Assembly (NCBI GenBank): GCA_014621425.1
Contig: JAANBB010000083.1
Coordinates: forward strand, 1-64,000
Length of the DNA stretch: 64,000 bases
Source: Cylindrodendrum hubeiense
Lineage: Eukaryota > Ascomycota > Sordariomycetes > Hypocreales > Nectriaceae
Direction of reading: 5' to 3'
The notes under the pieces are model-generated. The model was not told where the DNA came from and made no database searches. It worked only from the letters and a program-made list of their open reading frames with translations. Shown here in pieces: positions 35,271 to 46,300 of this stretch. Numbering within the stretch: the first letter of the stretch is position 1; every line of letters starts with the position of its first letter. Both the position numbers and the translations under genes were made by a program.

Positions 35271-36101
35271 CTACAACACCTCATTCCTCAGGTCTGCCAA
35301 TCCCGAGCTCATATCGAAAAGTCTCCGAGTGACCTCTGGTGGCAAACTCTCGCTGCGCAAAACGTCTTCTAACAACTGTTCCAAAGGGTCTATTCGGTCT
35401 TGCACTCTCTCCAGACGTCTCCGTGTTTCATCTCTCTCCTTTCGAAGCTGTGTACTTTGCCGTCTAAGTTGCTCGTTACCTTGTCTCAGGCGCTCGTTGT
35501 CGGATACAAGGATGGCAGTGGACGATGGCTCTAGGTCTGCTGGTGCAATAGATGGCGGCAGCAACTGGTTGTCGGATATATGGAAGGTAACAGGTGGTGA
35601 TTGTGGGTCTGCTGGTGCAACAGGTGGCGGAAACAACTGGTTATTGATAGTACTAGGGTTCTCAAATATTGACAATGGTTCTTTTTGCCGAAAAACGGAA
35701 GCCTGTATGGTTGTGTCGCCATTGCTACCCGGCATCAAGTCCAGCTGTTCCATGAGTGACGTATCGGTGGCGAACATTAGAGCAGAGAGGTTGTCAGTCC
35801 AATCATTATTTGGAATCGCTGACTGCCTCGAGGATAATGGGTTTTGGAGTAGGTTATCACTTTGAATATGACCTAGTATTAGCCTTATGAAACTTTATTT
35901 GAGTGGGTAAATAGGTTATTACACAGACGATTGATTTGGAATCTGGAAATTCGGCGTTGGCGTAACGGGTAAGAGCTCTTGGGTGTCTCTTGTAGTCTCC
36001 TGAGATGCTCGTCTAGAAGAAATGGATGACATTGGCCATTCATTGGGCTGAACGTAATCTGAGCTACTTCGTTAGTCGCAGCTCACTAATGAATCCGAGA
36101 T
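35271..36101 (-). CDS. Coiled-coil ORF, probably the C-terminal exons of the C2H2 gene
   Basis: The minus-strand frame 35777-35271 encodes two copies of a motif like NNQLFPPPVAPADP followed by a strong coiled coil (NERLRQGNEQLRRQSTQLRK). It reads upstream without a stop to about 35850. A possible intron there (donor GTAATAACC, acceptor near 35854) joins it to a further open segment starting at SDYVQPNEWPMSSISS. The link back to the C2H2 frame needs a weak donor before the TAA at 36102, because the best donor (GTGAGC) lies just after it. So this is either the tail of the C2H2 protein or a separate small gene. Confidence 0.45.
35525..35640. repeat. Internal duplication in the coiled-coil ORF
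   Basis: Two adjacent imperfect copies of about 70-75 bp: TCTGCTGGTGCAATAGATGG... and TCTGCTGGTGCAACAGGTGG..., each followed by AACTGGTT. They encode the two proline-rich repeats of the protein, and the period is kept in frame. Confidence 0.6.
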
Positions 36102-38109
36102 TTAGGCTCGCTTGGAAGACTCGCATGGTGACATGGTGTAGCTCCCATCCCCATTGTCGAGAGGCACATGCGGCAAAACGAGTCGGAACAAATGGTACCA
36201 GTTCTCGTCACCAGTACCAATGAACCGTTGATTTCGCACCTGTGTCGTTTGTTCTTCACTCATCCAGTACTTCGTCGGTGATGCCTTGACCATACAGTCA
36301 TTTCTTTGCCTGTGCTGCGCCAAAGTTTCTGTCTTGCTGGTGAATGATCTCCAGCATCTTTCACATCGCACGGATTTATCATGATTTCGTAAGATGTGAG
36401 ACCTATAGTTCATTAGTATAACAAATCCCTGACCTTTGCGAGTCATGACTTATGTACTTCACTCTTGAAAAAGTCTCCGCACCCCCCTCCAGGTTTTTGT
36501 GACTGCGCATACAACACAGAGGGCACCCATGAGGATCAAACTTGTTGTAAGGACATGCATAGCGCAAACGCTTCATATTTCTAAAAGATTCGTTCTGTGT
36601 CGTCTTTTGTCGCTTGAACGGTGGTGATGGGTCGATGTCGTCGTTTCCATCTCCCTCGACTGAACCTCGAGGTCTTTGCAGGGATTGTCCAGTCGAACTT
36701 GACGTCGTACTCTGATCTTTCGATGCTTGATTCTGATTTGGGCTCTGAGTCTCTGACCCAGAATTGACAGAGCTTATCCCGGAGTCTTCGGCGCAGTTAG
36801 ACCTGGACTGAAGCAAGTTGGTACCTGGGTCGTCCAGAGTTGAGGTGTCATCGAATGCGGTTGTGTTGGATTCAGGCGACATCTCGATATCGCTCTCTGA
36901 GCTTTGGGAACTCCTCATTACCCACGCAATGGAGCGGGAGAGGTAATCCATAACTTGTCTCTCTTCACTAGGAAGAGAGTTGATAGCATCCTGCCACGGC
37001 GAGGGAGCTCGAGATGATTGTGCGGAGGGTAAATCCAGTGTAGTCTCGCTGCCCTGTTCCGTCATACAATTAATCTCAAGATCGGAGCCCCAAACCTGCG
37101 TGGCAGGATTAGATTTCAGTGTACTGTCGTTAGAGAAGGCGTTATCTTGCCAGGTATTTAAGATAGAACAATCTGTTAGGCTTTTTTTCATGTCAGCATC
37201 TTCATGAATGCTGTCTTTTTGAACTTTGGCGACATCGAAAATCTCCGGCACCAGCTCTGGGTCTCGGTCGCTATTGCAAGTTGGGGTAACAGTTCCGTCC
37301 TCGGGAGTTCCAGGACTCTGCGGTGCCGACTTCTCGTCCATCTCGATGTACAACGCATATGTTCCATTTGGAGAAGACAATGATGCATCCACATTTAGAT
37401 CAAGATGTTTAATTCTTTGGTGGTTTTCGAGATCTCGTTTTCTGAAGTAACCTTTTGCCCCGGCCCTTTCACAACCGGTGAATTCGCAAGGGAAAGGGGT
37501 CCAATCGTGATACTGTCGCATATGCTGGTTTAGCTCAGTTTTGCTGCGGAATCCTCTTATTGCATCTGGGTCAGGCCGTTGACTTGTCTTCGTAGATTTA
37601 CAGGTTTCACATGGAAACCGGGAGCGCTGTTGTGCTCTTCGGGCCGGCGAAATGGACCAGGAATCAAAGTCATAAGAAAACGACTCGGCATCAATCGCAA
37701 GCCCGTTGGACAAGATGGAGTGATGAGAGTAGTGCTCATTTATCGGGGAAGATGGCGTGGAAATATATCCTGAATCGTGGCTAGAGCATATAGCAGATGC
37801 CATGGAGTTGAACCCAGAATAGTTGCTTTGACTAGATGATCGCTTGGATACAGTGGAACCGGTGCTTTCTAAAAAGCCACGTCCACTCAGGGGTTGCTGT
37901 CTTGTTGCAGACAGGACACCCGAAGAAGAAGGGCCGATGTCAACGAAGAGATAGTCATCATACGAATCTGAGAAATCTTGAGGATCGAGTGTCTGAGGGC
38001 GTTTCGGTTCCAACGGAAACAACTCATGGAATATTCGGGTTGGCTGTGCAACGCTGGACGAGGACCTTTCAGCCTCAGTGAGCTCAGGCTTGAAATTAGG
38101 GCTCGTCAT
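36102..38109 (-). CDS. C2H2-type zinc-finger protein
   Basis: Probable nuclear protein. Two exons (38109-36458, 36402-36102) joined over a 55-bp intron (branch-like ACTAAT) give 650 residues. Finger-like segments: FPCETCKSTKTSQ, then GFRSKTELNQHMRQYHDWTP and FPCEFTGCERAGAKGYFRKRD...HQRIKH. A second group is YACPYNKFDPHGCPLC, then, across the intron, SHILRNHDKSVRCERCWRSF...LAQHRQRNDC, a pattern common in fungal C2H2 proteins of unknown role. The linkers are Ser/Asp-rich. I chose the ATG at 38109 (MTSPNFKPELTEAERSS) because the 74 codons above it are hydrophobic and Cys-rich without homologous look. The stop at 36102 may be bypassed by splicing (see the 35271-36101 entry). Confidence 0.82.
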
Positions 38110-38944
38110 GTTGTGTATCTGGTCAAATTTATCGCTTTCCAGTCCTGTCAGACACACAGCTTGTGGTGTTTGGGAGGTAAGCGCCGTAACAAAGCGGCGG
38201 CAAGGACAGGGAAGCCAGATGACAAGAGCGCAACAGAGTGGTGCGGATATCCTAACAATGAGTTGAATTTGACGTCGAGCAATTACGAACAACGTCGAAG
38301 GGAAAGCAACGAAGAATAGACAGTGATACAAAATGGCGAAGTTGGCACAGCACCTGCTGCGACATGTGAGCGCATGTGTGCACGCTAAACTCTTTTAAGA
38401 CTCCGATGCTATCCCGCTGCAACAGGCATTGCAAAATCAGGCTGAGAGACATGATGTATTTCCAGACCCAAAATAGCTGCTGAGTAACTTAAGAGTACCT
38501 TCAATACTCATATCCCATCCTGCGTCCAATCACATCAGCAGAGGATGCGCACACATGGGCACATTGGCCGTGCAATGCTAAAAAGCACTTATAAGGAACC
38601 CACTCACGACGAACAGCGCTCCAGCAAGTCCACAAGAGGGTTTCCTACTACACACTTGCTACCGGGGCGTGGTAATTTGACAGCAGGTCAGAACACTGCG
38701 AGTTCCGTATGTGCGCAACATCAATCCCCGTACTGGGACTCACACTGGGCATCTGAGTTATCACCTGGCGCGCCATCTGAGCTGAAGTCTGTCAATCACA
38801 CTGTGATATCGTGAAGCAACGACCTATAAGAGATGCATTATGTCTGTATTTTACTCTGCATGCTCAGTTCCGTAGCAAACAGTCGAAATCTACTGCAGTT
38901 CTCTTATCTTCATCCCAAAACTCACCTCTCCCACGGCCAGCATC
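38110..38944. other. Divergent promoter, C2H2 gene / small two-exon gene
   Basis: About 0.83 kb with no gene. Plus-strand pyrimidine-rich sequence (CTCACCTCTCCCACG) sits just upstream of the ATG at 38945, as is common in fungal promoters. Confidence 0.45.
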
Positions 38945-39253
38945 ATGAGTGGCCCCAGCAAGCTCCAAAACAACCAACCACTGGCTCAACGTCAACAAAC
39001 GACTCGAGTCAACTTCAGGTTTGTTTCTCGTTACAATGAAAAGCTTATGGGCTGCGTGATCTGATCGTTTGCTGGTAGTTCCCGCGTCAGCGTAGCCAGC
39101 AACGCTGCTACATCTGGATCAAGCAGAGACTCGAGAGGGCCGAGAGATCAATCGACGTCCAGCGCAGAAAACCACGCGCAAAGGTCGGGGACGTTTCAAC
39201 AAGATGCTACCCACGAACTTCAGTCCATTGGTTCCCAGTTTGACAGGATGTAG
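38945..39253 (+). CDS. Small Ser/Gln-rich protein, two exons (82 aa)
   Basis: ATG at 38945 after a pyrimidine-rich leader. Exon 1 (38945-39018) ends AACTTCAG before GTTTGT. A 60-bp intron (39019-39078) ends GGTAG. Exon 2 (39079-39253) ends at TAG. The joined frame is 82 residues: MSGPSKLQNNQPLAQRQQTT, then a Ser/Arg/Gln-rich middle, ending HELQSIGSQFDRM. It is polar and probably disordered, with a short amphipathic C-terminal helix. The exact frame match across the intron and sensible composition support a real gene. I recognise no family. Confidence 0.5.
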
Positions 39254-41053
39254 TTGGTTAGAGAAAAAGAAGGGGCATGGCAGTCTTGCATAGTATAGTT
39301 TAACTCTCTACTCTATTTATCTTTTCACTGCCCACTCCCGAAATCCTGCACTTCAACAACTCTACCACCAGCAAATGTTAAGTGGTCATTCATCTACGAA
39401 ACTACCAATACAGTACAAGTGCTTTTATAATGTCATTAATAAGGAACGGCAACTTTGAGAGTGTATCTCGGCACGATACGCTCTCTCAATAAATCCCCAC
39501 AACCCACGTATGCATTATCGCAGCTCAGTTCTCAATTCCGGCGACCCATACTCAGGTCTGTGCTGAACTCCGAACTACCAATTTGATCCAAGCCACCATC
39601 TTCGCAAACACAGCTTCTGCTGAAACGGGATCGCGTAAATAGGCTCGATACCCCTAGAAAGCTAGTGACACTAAGTTCCCGCTACTGCAATTGTAACATG
39701 GTATTTACGAGCGTACTACACCCTGGATGTTACCGGAGAGTAGATCCCTAAGCAAACTTAGCTCCTGACCCAGGCCCACGCTAGCTAATCTAGTGTTACT
39801 GATCGCATGGAGCGATTTCGAAGCCCAAAAATACTCGTCGCAAGGCCTGAAATGGTACATTTTTTACTCTAGTGTGTCTTAAGGCACGCTTTGTTGAGAG
39901 TTGATGATGATGAGTTTTCAGTTAACGGTAGGGCGAGTAGGTGCTGAGTGCAACCCTGAGCACAGAAGACGATAGGAGCCACTGTTGCAAAACTCCCTGC
40001 CAGTGCTTGATGAAGCAGCCCAGGCCCCGCACTTAGACAGACGACCTGGCCAGTCTCAGCATCTAGGCGTGAGTACTACTCTATCAGTTTGAAGGTTCAC
40101 AAGTCGACTAGGCACGAAATTATGTGCATTCAAGTCGGCTCTACGGAATTGACTGTGGCTGGGTGACACCCGTCGATCATTAGAATGGCAGGTCTTCGTC
40201 TCAAGACATGGTCCATCAGTTCGTGTCATCTGCAAAGCCAAATCCAGAAGCGCGCCAATTTACAGCTTTGTAACTGCTATGTTTGAGGTTATACGTCGCA
40301 GGTTTCCAGTTGTGCATCGCCAGGCACTCCATCGGCTCCTCGCATTCCTAGCGACAGCTCCGTCCCAGTTTCGCAGTCATGCCACTAACGGCACCGCGAC
40401 AACCCGCGATTGGGTTGACACCGGGATCCAACTCTCCGCCCCCCGCAACCAACAGAAAGCCGTCGAGGCCGACAGGCGATAGAATGGACATACACCCTCC
40501 AGCACCGTACCGGCCCATCTGCTCGGGTACACCTCATCCTGCAGACTATGAATAGCACGCATGGGGCACGCGGCCCACCTTTTGTTCCTTTCGGCTTCTG
40601 CGTCGTCATCGCGGTGACGTTGGTCCTGATCCGGTCCGCTGTCTCCCCACATCGACCCGAGACCCCGTCACCGACAGGCGCTTGGGTGCAGCTGACGCGG
40701 TTTCGAAAGCAGGGAGTACGCCCTGGCCGCTGGCTCGACTCGACTGAAACATTTGGTGGTTCCGGGCAGTGTATTCGTAGCCATGTCTCGGGGAATGAGA
40801 CACTGAATGGCAGACAACTCGTCCCGAGTACAACCTCAACCGGGGCTAATTAGCAGTCACACGCAAATGGAAAAGAGGGTATGAGTAAATATTGGAATAA
40901 TCCATGAGTTAATTACAGAATGTGACAAAATGAATCCTCGCGATGAGGCTCTCGTACCCAATACGTCTAACGCCAGTTCGCCTTTCCCGTCGTTTCCCAA
41001 GGTATCAACGCCATGCATGAAATTAATAGGCACAAAAGGAATTCTTTTCTTTT
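39254..41053. other. Intergenic, no gene seen
   Basis: 1.8 kb, with TA-rich and CTAG-rich stretches at 39650-39800 and no conserved-looking frame. It could include an old, mutated repeat element, but I see no terminal repeats or transposase motif. Confidence 0.4.
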
Positions 41054-42904
41054 TTAGTCGATGCGCCTCTCCTCAGGCTCGATGCGCTCGTACTTGGCGG
41101 AACTGTTGTCCCAGCCGTGAATGTGGTATCGTCGTCGCCAGAACCAGCGTCCCAGGGTCGAGACGGTGGCGATGGCGCCGATAATCATACCCATCAGGAT
41201 AAATTTGGTCATGGTAGTCTCCATCTCGGGCCAGATGGAGGTGACGTGACTGGCCAAGAGGCAAGGCTGGCCGGTGCCCATGTCAATCACAAAGGTCGAT
41301 CCGAGGATGGTTCCGTCGGCAGCCAGGGCGGCGGCGGCCATGTAGCGGTGTTTCGTGTCGCCGCCGAGGTAGATTTCCGTCTCGAAGCCGGTGCGGTTAG
41401 CGATGGCGACGACGTTCTGGTGGCCGTTGAGGGTGTTTGCGTATTCGGAAGCGAGCTGCGTGATGTTAGCGGGCACGAAACTGACGGGTGAAACAGGGAT
41501 AGGTGAACCTACCACTACCCACGAGGCAATATCCGTGGCGCCGTTCCACGACAGCCACACAGTGGCATTCTCCGTGGTTCGATGGGGTGCCTCGATGGCG
41601 GCGCTAGGAAGCCATCTGGGACGGCCGGTCCAGTCGTGCTTGCTGACGCGGTAGGCGAACATGTCGGGCGTGAAGCCGACGCCCAGCTTGCCGCGCTGGA
41701 TGTCCATGACGGCCTTGCCATCGGGTGTGTACTCGACGTATCCAGGATTGTAGCCCCATCCGATAATGACGTTGTCATTGTCGAGCGTGTGGAAGCCGCC
41801 CATGGCGCCCGAGTTGATGCCTGCAGGGTGATAATACTCTTGCACGACGCGAACCGTCATGGCCTCGTCGTCAATGGCCAAGTGCAGGCCGCGGGTCTTA
41901 CAGCCGCCTGCCTCACAAGGGCCAGTTGCCTCGCCGTGGTTGTCGAACATGGTGATGTGGCTCTGGTTCTTGTAGAAACGGGCATCGTGTTGCCAGCCAA
42001 AGTTAGTGGCCTGGCCCTCGCTCAAATCGAGGAACTGGTTGCGATGGCCGCCGAGCACCCAGATGACATGGCCGTCCTCGCCAGAAATGAGGGCGAGGAG
42101 CGAGAGATGTCGGCTAGAAATGAGGTAGTTGCCGTCGTCAGTCTTGTCGACCGAGTTGATGTGGAAGAAGTCGAAGCCCGAGTTGTCGCTGACGCCGAAT
42201 CCGGAGCCGTAGCGGGCGTAGGTGTCGCGGGGGTCAAAGTGATCCGTGGCAGCCCACGAGAACATGACCTCGTTCGTCTCCAAGTCGACCTCCTGGAAGC
42301 CGCTATCCATCAACAGGCCCTTCACGGGACCACCCAGCTTGGTGCAGTCCCAGGGAACGCTCCAGTAGACGGTGAACAGGGCAGTGGAGTCTTCGGTGAT
42401 TCGCATCTCGTGCATGTCAGCGAGGGTGTCTTCGTAGCCGTGGGCAGTCACGTTGTAAACGAGGTCGTAGTTCTCGTTGAAGACAAGGCCGTAGCCGTTA
42501 GCATGGCCACGGTTGTGGACGCCCTCCCACAAAACCAGGTACTTGGTTCCGTTGATCTCCTGGGAGTGCGAAGTGTAAGCGTTGTCGTAGCGCTGGTCGG
42601 CATAGACCAGGCTGAGATCCTTGGCGTCGAAGATCATGGGACCGGCCCGCATCTTGCCGTAGACAGAGCCCATGAAGATGTAGCCAGCATCGTCGACTGC
42701 GCTGTGGTTGAATGTGTTGACATGAAATACGGGGGCCACAATGCTGGAGGACCGGAACGTCTGGCTGGGGAATCCGTTAGTCGAGTTGGCGAGGGCGGTA
42801 AATTGATCAATGCTGTTGTAGATGGTCGTGTCCGCCAGGGATGAGCCAGCCCAGGCCAGCACCGATAGCACAGCCGAGGCCGTGCTTCTAAAGCCGGGAG
42901 CCAT
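41054..42904 (-). CDS. Arylsulfotransferase-family membrane-anchored protein
   Basis: Beta-propeller protein of the fungal arylsulfotransferase (ASST) family. Members transfer sulfate between phenols in bacteria, while fungal roles are mostly unproven. 616 residues as read. Signal peptide ~1-24 (...AWAGSSLA). Propeller segments carry SHSQEINGTKYLVLWEG, HINSVDKTDDGNYLISSRH, IWVLGGHRNQF, FGWQHDARF and GGFHTLDNDNVIIGWGYNPG. His residues in these loops match the family pattern. A single C-terminal membrane span (~566-586) is followed by RWFWRRR, suggesting a type I orientation with the propeller in the lumen or outside. A 57-bp segment at 41456-41512 has perfect GT/AG ends and a GCTAAC branch-like site and is in frame, so the true protein may be 597 residues. 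Confidence 0.87.
   Translation of the reverse strand: MAPGFRSTASAVLSVLAWAGSSLADTTIYNSIDQFTALANSTNGFPSQTFRSSSIVAPVFHVNTFNHSAVDDAGYIFMGSVYGKMRAGPMIFDAKDLSLVYADQRYDNAYTSHSQEINGTKYLVLWEGVHNRGHANGYGLVFNENYDLVYNVTAHGYEDTLADMHEMRITEDSTALFTVYWSVPWDCTKLGGPVKGLLMDSGFQEVDLETNEVMFSWAATDHFDPRDTYARYGSGFGVSDNSGFDFFHINSVDKTDDGNYLISSRHLSLLALISGEDGHVIWVLGGHRNQFLDLSEGQATNFGWQHDARFYKNQSHITMFDNHGEATGPCEAGGCKTRGLHLAIDDEAMTVRVVQEYYHPAGINSGAMGGFHTLDNDNVIIGWGYNPGYVEYTPDGKAVMDIQRGKLGVGFTPDMFAYRVSKHDWTGRPRWLPSAAIEAPHRTTENATVWLSWNGATDIASWVVVGSPIPVSPVSFVPANITQLASEYANTLNGHQNVVAIANRTGFETEIYLGGDTKHRYMAAAALAADGTILGSTFVIDMGTGQPCLLASHVTSIWPEMETTMTKFILMGMIIGAIATVSTLGRWFWRRRYHIHGWDNSSAKYERIEPEERRID
41456..41512 (-). other. Likely in-frame (3n) intron in the arylsulfotransferase gene
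   Basis: Sense strand starts GTAGGTTC, contains GCTAAC 12 bases before the end and ends CACGCAG. It is 57 bp, stop-free and a multiple of three, so it escapes detection by open-frame reading. Removing it joins IASWVV to LASEYANTLNG. Confidence 0.6.
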
Positions 42905-43360
42905 GAGGTCTGAGATGCTGAAATAAGTCGTACAATTGGAGTTGGAGGGTCGTCGGGAGTAAAAGGTCGTAGGTCGGGTTTAGCGAGTGAGAGACGACAA
43001 GACAGCCAGTGCGGGAGTCGCGATAGTAGTGGTGATCACAGTAAGGATTGGACGCATCAACAGAAGAGATGCTGGTAGTCGATGACAAAAAGACAGAGCA
43101 AGCAGAGCCGAACGGAAAACGAGGCGGCGACGAAAGAGACGAAGAGGGGCCGCGCGCTGATGGAATGCGTCTCGCAGAAAGGAAGCAGAAGCAAAGAGCG
43201 AGAGCGAAAGTGAGGACGAGCAGAAGGAGGAGATGGCGGAGAGGAGGAGAGGAGGAGAAGGAGCTGAGTCGGGATAAGTACTGTGGCGGTTTCTCAAGCC
43301 AGGTTGGAGGAGATCCAGGATCGAGGGGCAGCCATCCTGATATACCAAAGACGCCGTTGT
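42905..43360 (-). promoter_or_regulatory. CT-rich promoter tract of the arylsulfotransferase gene
   Basis: On the plus strand, 43095-43275 is a long purine run (GAAAGAGACGAAGAGG, GGAGAGGAGGAGAGGAGGAG), so the sense strand is CT-rich. Such tracts lie upstream of transcription starts in many filamentous-fungal genes. The exact start is not determined. Confidence 0.45.
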
Positions 43361-46300
43361 GACCCTGGTTGTGCTCGGTGGACTAGGAGTAATACTAGAC
43401 ATTACTACGCGCACCAGGTGTAAGTGGAGAGTGGATGTAGGTACGCAGCCGTCCGCGTTGTGCGCCTCGCCGCGCCTCCGCATCCTCGCCAGAGCGACGC
43501 ACGTCGTCCACTCATCGCCCAGGGTGCCAGTCGTCCCAGCCGGGCCTGGCGGATCGCCGCTATTGCGCCCGGGGCCATCGCGACTCCCTGCGACCCGCAA
43601 GTTGCTGCTGCGTGTGGACCGCCGCAGGTGACGTAAGACTGGACCGCCGGGCCGTCGTGCAGCGTGTGCCCCGAGATGGCTTCGCTATACGCGTGTTTGG
43701 AGGCCTTAGCATGCCGCGGCGCAGAGGCGGAAGCTTCTATCTTCTTTGTGATGTCACGGCCGCAATAGAGTTGTTTCTGGTTTGTGGGTGGCTTGTCGAC
43801 CGTTTAACCCGCTGCCAAGCCCGTCGTCGACACTCTGAGTGTCTGTGTGTCTCTGTATGGAGTATGGAGTAGAGCCGGGGATTTTCACGACGCAGCACTG
43901 ACCATTCGCACTCAAGTTCCAATCTCGTCAGATTATAAGCCACGGCCATCGAGTCGATCCCTATCGCTTGCGTCAATATCCCGCCAGGCCGAGGACGGCA
44001 TCACGTCAAGTGCCGGGTCCCTCATTCAAGTCGAGTGCTTCGTTCAAATCGAATGCTTCATTAAAGTCGCCAGGACGTTGAAGCCATGTCTTCACTGAGG
44101 CTGATATCGTCACATGAGTCACCATCACCCGCAACTTGCACCGTCTCACAGACCTGATCGTGCTGCCCGATCCCGTGGTGCTACTATGTACGGACCACTG
44201 TCTCAACGAAACAATGCCCTGCCACGGGCCTCCCCAGCAATGCACATCCGCCCTCCAACTCGGCCTTGTCCTGCAACCCGTCTAAAAGCAGCGTCGCGTC
44301 CAACGCATGGGGCCCATGCCAGCCCGTCTCCGCTCGCACTGGTGTTGACGCAAGCCCTGCGCAGGGTTCGGGCGGTCGCCCGTAGGTTCCCAATTAAGTG
44401 GCCGAGTTGGGGAGTGTCCAGCGGCTGCACTGCTGTGATTCCCTGTCCGGATCATGTACGCCGCGCGGATGGGCTGGATTGCGGTGGGTTTGCGTACGTA
44501 TGTTTCCATCAACAGGTGACGAGGGCCCGGAATTATGCTGCTAGGTTGGGCGTCTTCTGGCGTCCGAGATGCGGGAACGACTTGTATTCCGGCAACGAAA
44601 TGTATCGCATCTCCGTCATCGTTTCCATCGTTCCTTCCATGGTCCGTCCCCGTGCTCTTTCGATGTTTCGTCGCCCATCCTTCAAAATGCAAAAGCCGCT
44701 AGAGATAGTCAAACGCTTCCCCTGGTGGACCATAGTGGTAGTGGGATTTCATATTCATCTGGTTTGCAAGCCACCCGCTGTACGCGGTTAGCTCCATCCT
44801 CGGAATGGGGGACATTGGGTTAAAGAGACAGTCTGGCAACGACCGATAGCGTCCCGATACATCGTTCTTGGTGGAAGAACCAACAGTCTTAGTATATGGG
44901 GGCGGCAAGCATGCAACATCAGACAATCTGCGAAAGTGCTCGACCAAAGTACTTTCAACACTCCTGCAATAGATTGATGGCATTCCCGCCACACACTGGG
45001 GTGTAGGAACCAAAATCCTCCGACCGGCAACGTACCAAGACGGCCCCAGAAGGTCTGATGGATGTTTGATCGTAGCCCAGCCCTGATTTGCCTCGTGGGC
45101 GGGCGATCCACAGGGGAAGAAAAGCAGAGACCCAACCATGCACCAGGCATAACGCGCGTTCTCACACGACAAACTGGGCCCCGACTTGAGCGCCCATATC
45201 CCGATGAGTCCAAACCGCACGTGTGACATTCCGTCGGGACGTGGGGACGGCTGCTGCTAGCAACTTTTGCATCGCCATCAGAAGCTGCTGGCCCAGCCAC
45301 GTAATCGCAAGCCACTCTCTCCCTCCGCTCCGAATCCTGGACGCCGCCAGAATGCTGATCCCCATGTCTTTTCTGCGTCTCATAATACTCTGTGCCAGGC
45401 TGATGAGCTCTCCACAAAAGTAACTACCGTGGAATAGGGGAGCCGGCCGACACCCGCGCATAACCGTCCGCGACAAGAGGCGGTTTGAGAACGGGCAATG
45501 GCCAGAGAGATGCGGCAGCGAATTCCAGTGCTGGCCAAATGCAGCTGGGTCTTGACTTTCCAGCACGGTTGGCACAGCGAATAGTCATTACGACAGAGAA
45601 TGGTTCCAGAGCAATCCCATCTCGCGATGGGGAAGCCATCAAGCAAAATGGCCATAGCATCGGACGGTCGTCGTTGCGAGAGCCTGATGCTACGCGGCCA
45701 CCGACATCCGACACTGCAACGTACAGGCTAATGTGTGTGTCCCGGAGCACTATGTGTGTAATACGTTGTTCCCACATTGGCACTGCACCTTGACCCCTGA
45801 CTGGCCTGATGAGTGGCAGAGCATGCATCCACAGTGCAGACACAATAACCGCCGGCATCAGAATGTGGTGGCCAAGCATTACCGACTGGATGGGCGGTTA
45901 CCGGCCGGGGAGAATGACAGGGGAAGCCCACACGACTGCAGGAAATCTGGACAAATACAGGAATACAGGGGGAATACAGGGGGCTGTAGCGCACACTTGC
46001 CCCTTCTCGGTGCATGGGGGCGTCTCCAACAGCGACGCTATGCCCTGTGTCTTACGACAGCCGCCCTCCGAGCCCCTGAAAGATGGGACTCGCCCCGCAA
46101 CATTGGCTCCCGGCGCCTCCGCGACTCCCGGGAATTCGGGTCTCGGCGCTTGCAGGTGCCGACGGCCGGTAGGCAATCAATTAACCTCATTGTCCTTGCC
46201 GTGTGTGCCTCGTGTTATTTGCCTAATGCGGCAGGTTGCGAGAACAGAACTCGATTATCTTCCATCCGATCTGCGAACCATTCTCCTCCCGTGCTCCGTA

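Noticed and set aside
41582..42844. 420-codon plus-strand frame
   Set aside because: Antisense shadow of the arylsulfotransferase-family gene.
44788..45417. 209-codon minus-strand frame and overlapping frames on both strands
   Set aside because: Composition is typical of chance frames in GC-rich DNA (many Arg, Cys, Trp and His), with no domain.
45958..45985. Possible CRISPR-like or satellite repeat (GAATACAGGGG)
   Set aside because: Only two adjacent units without spacers, and CRISPR arrays are not expected in a fungal genome.
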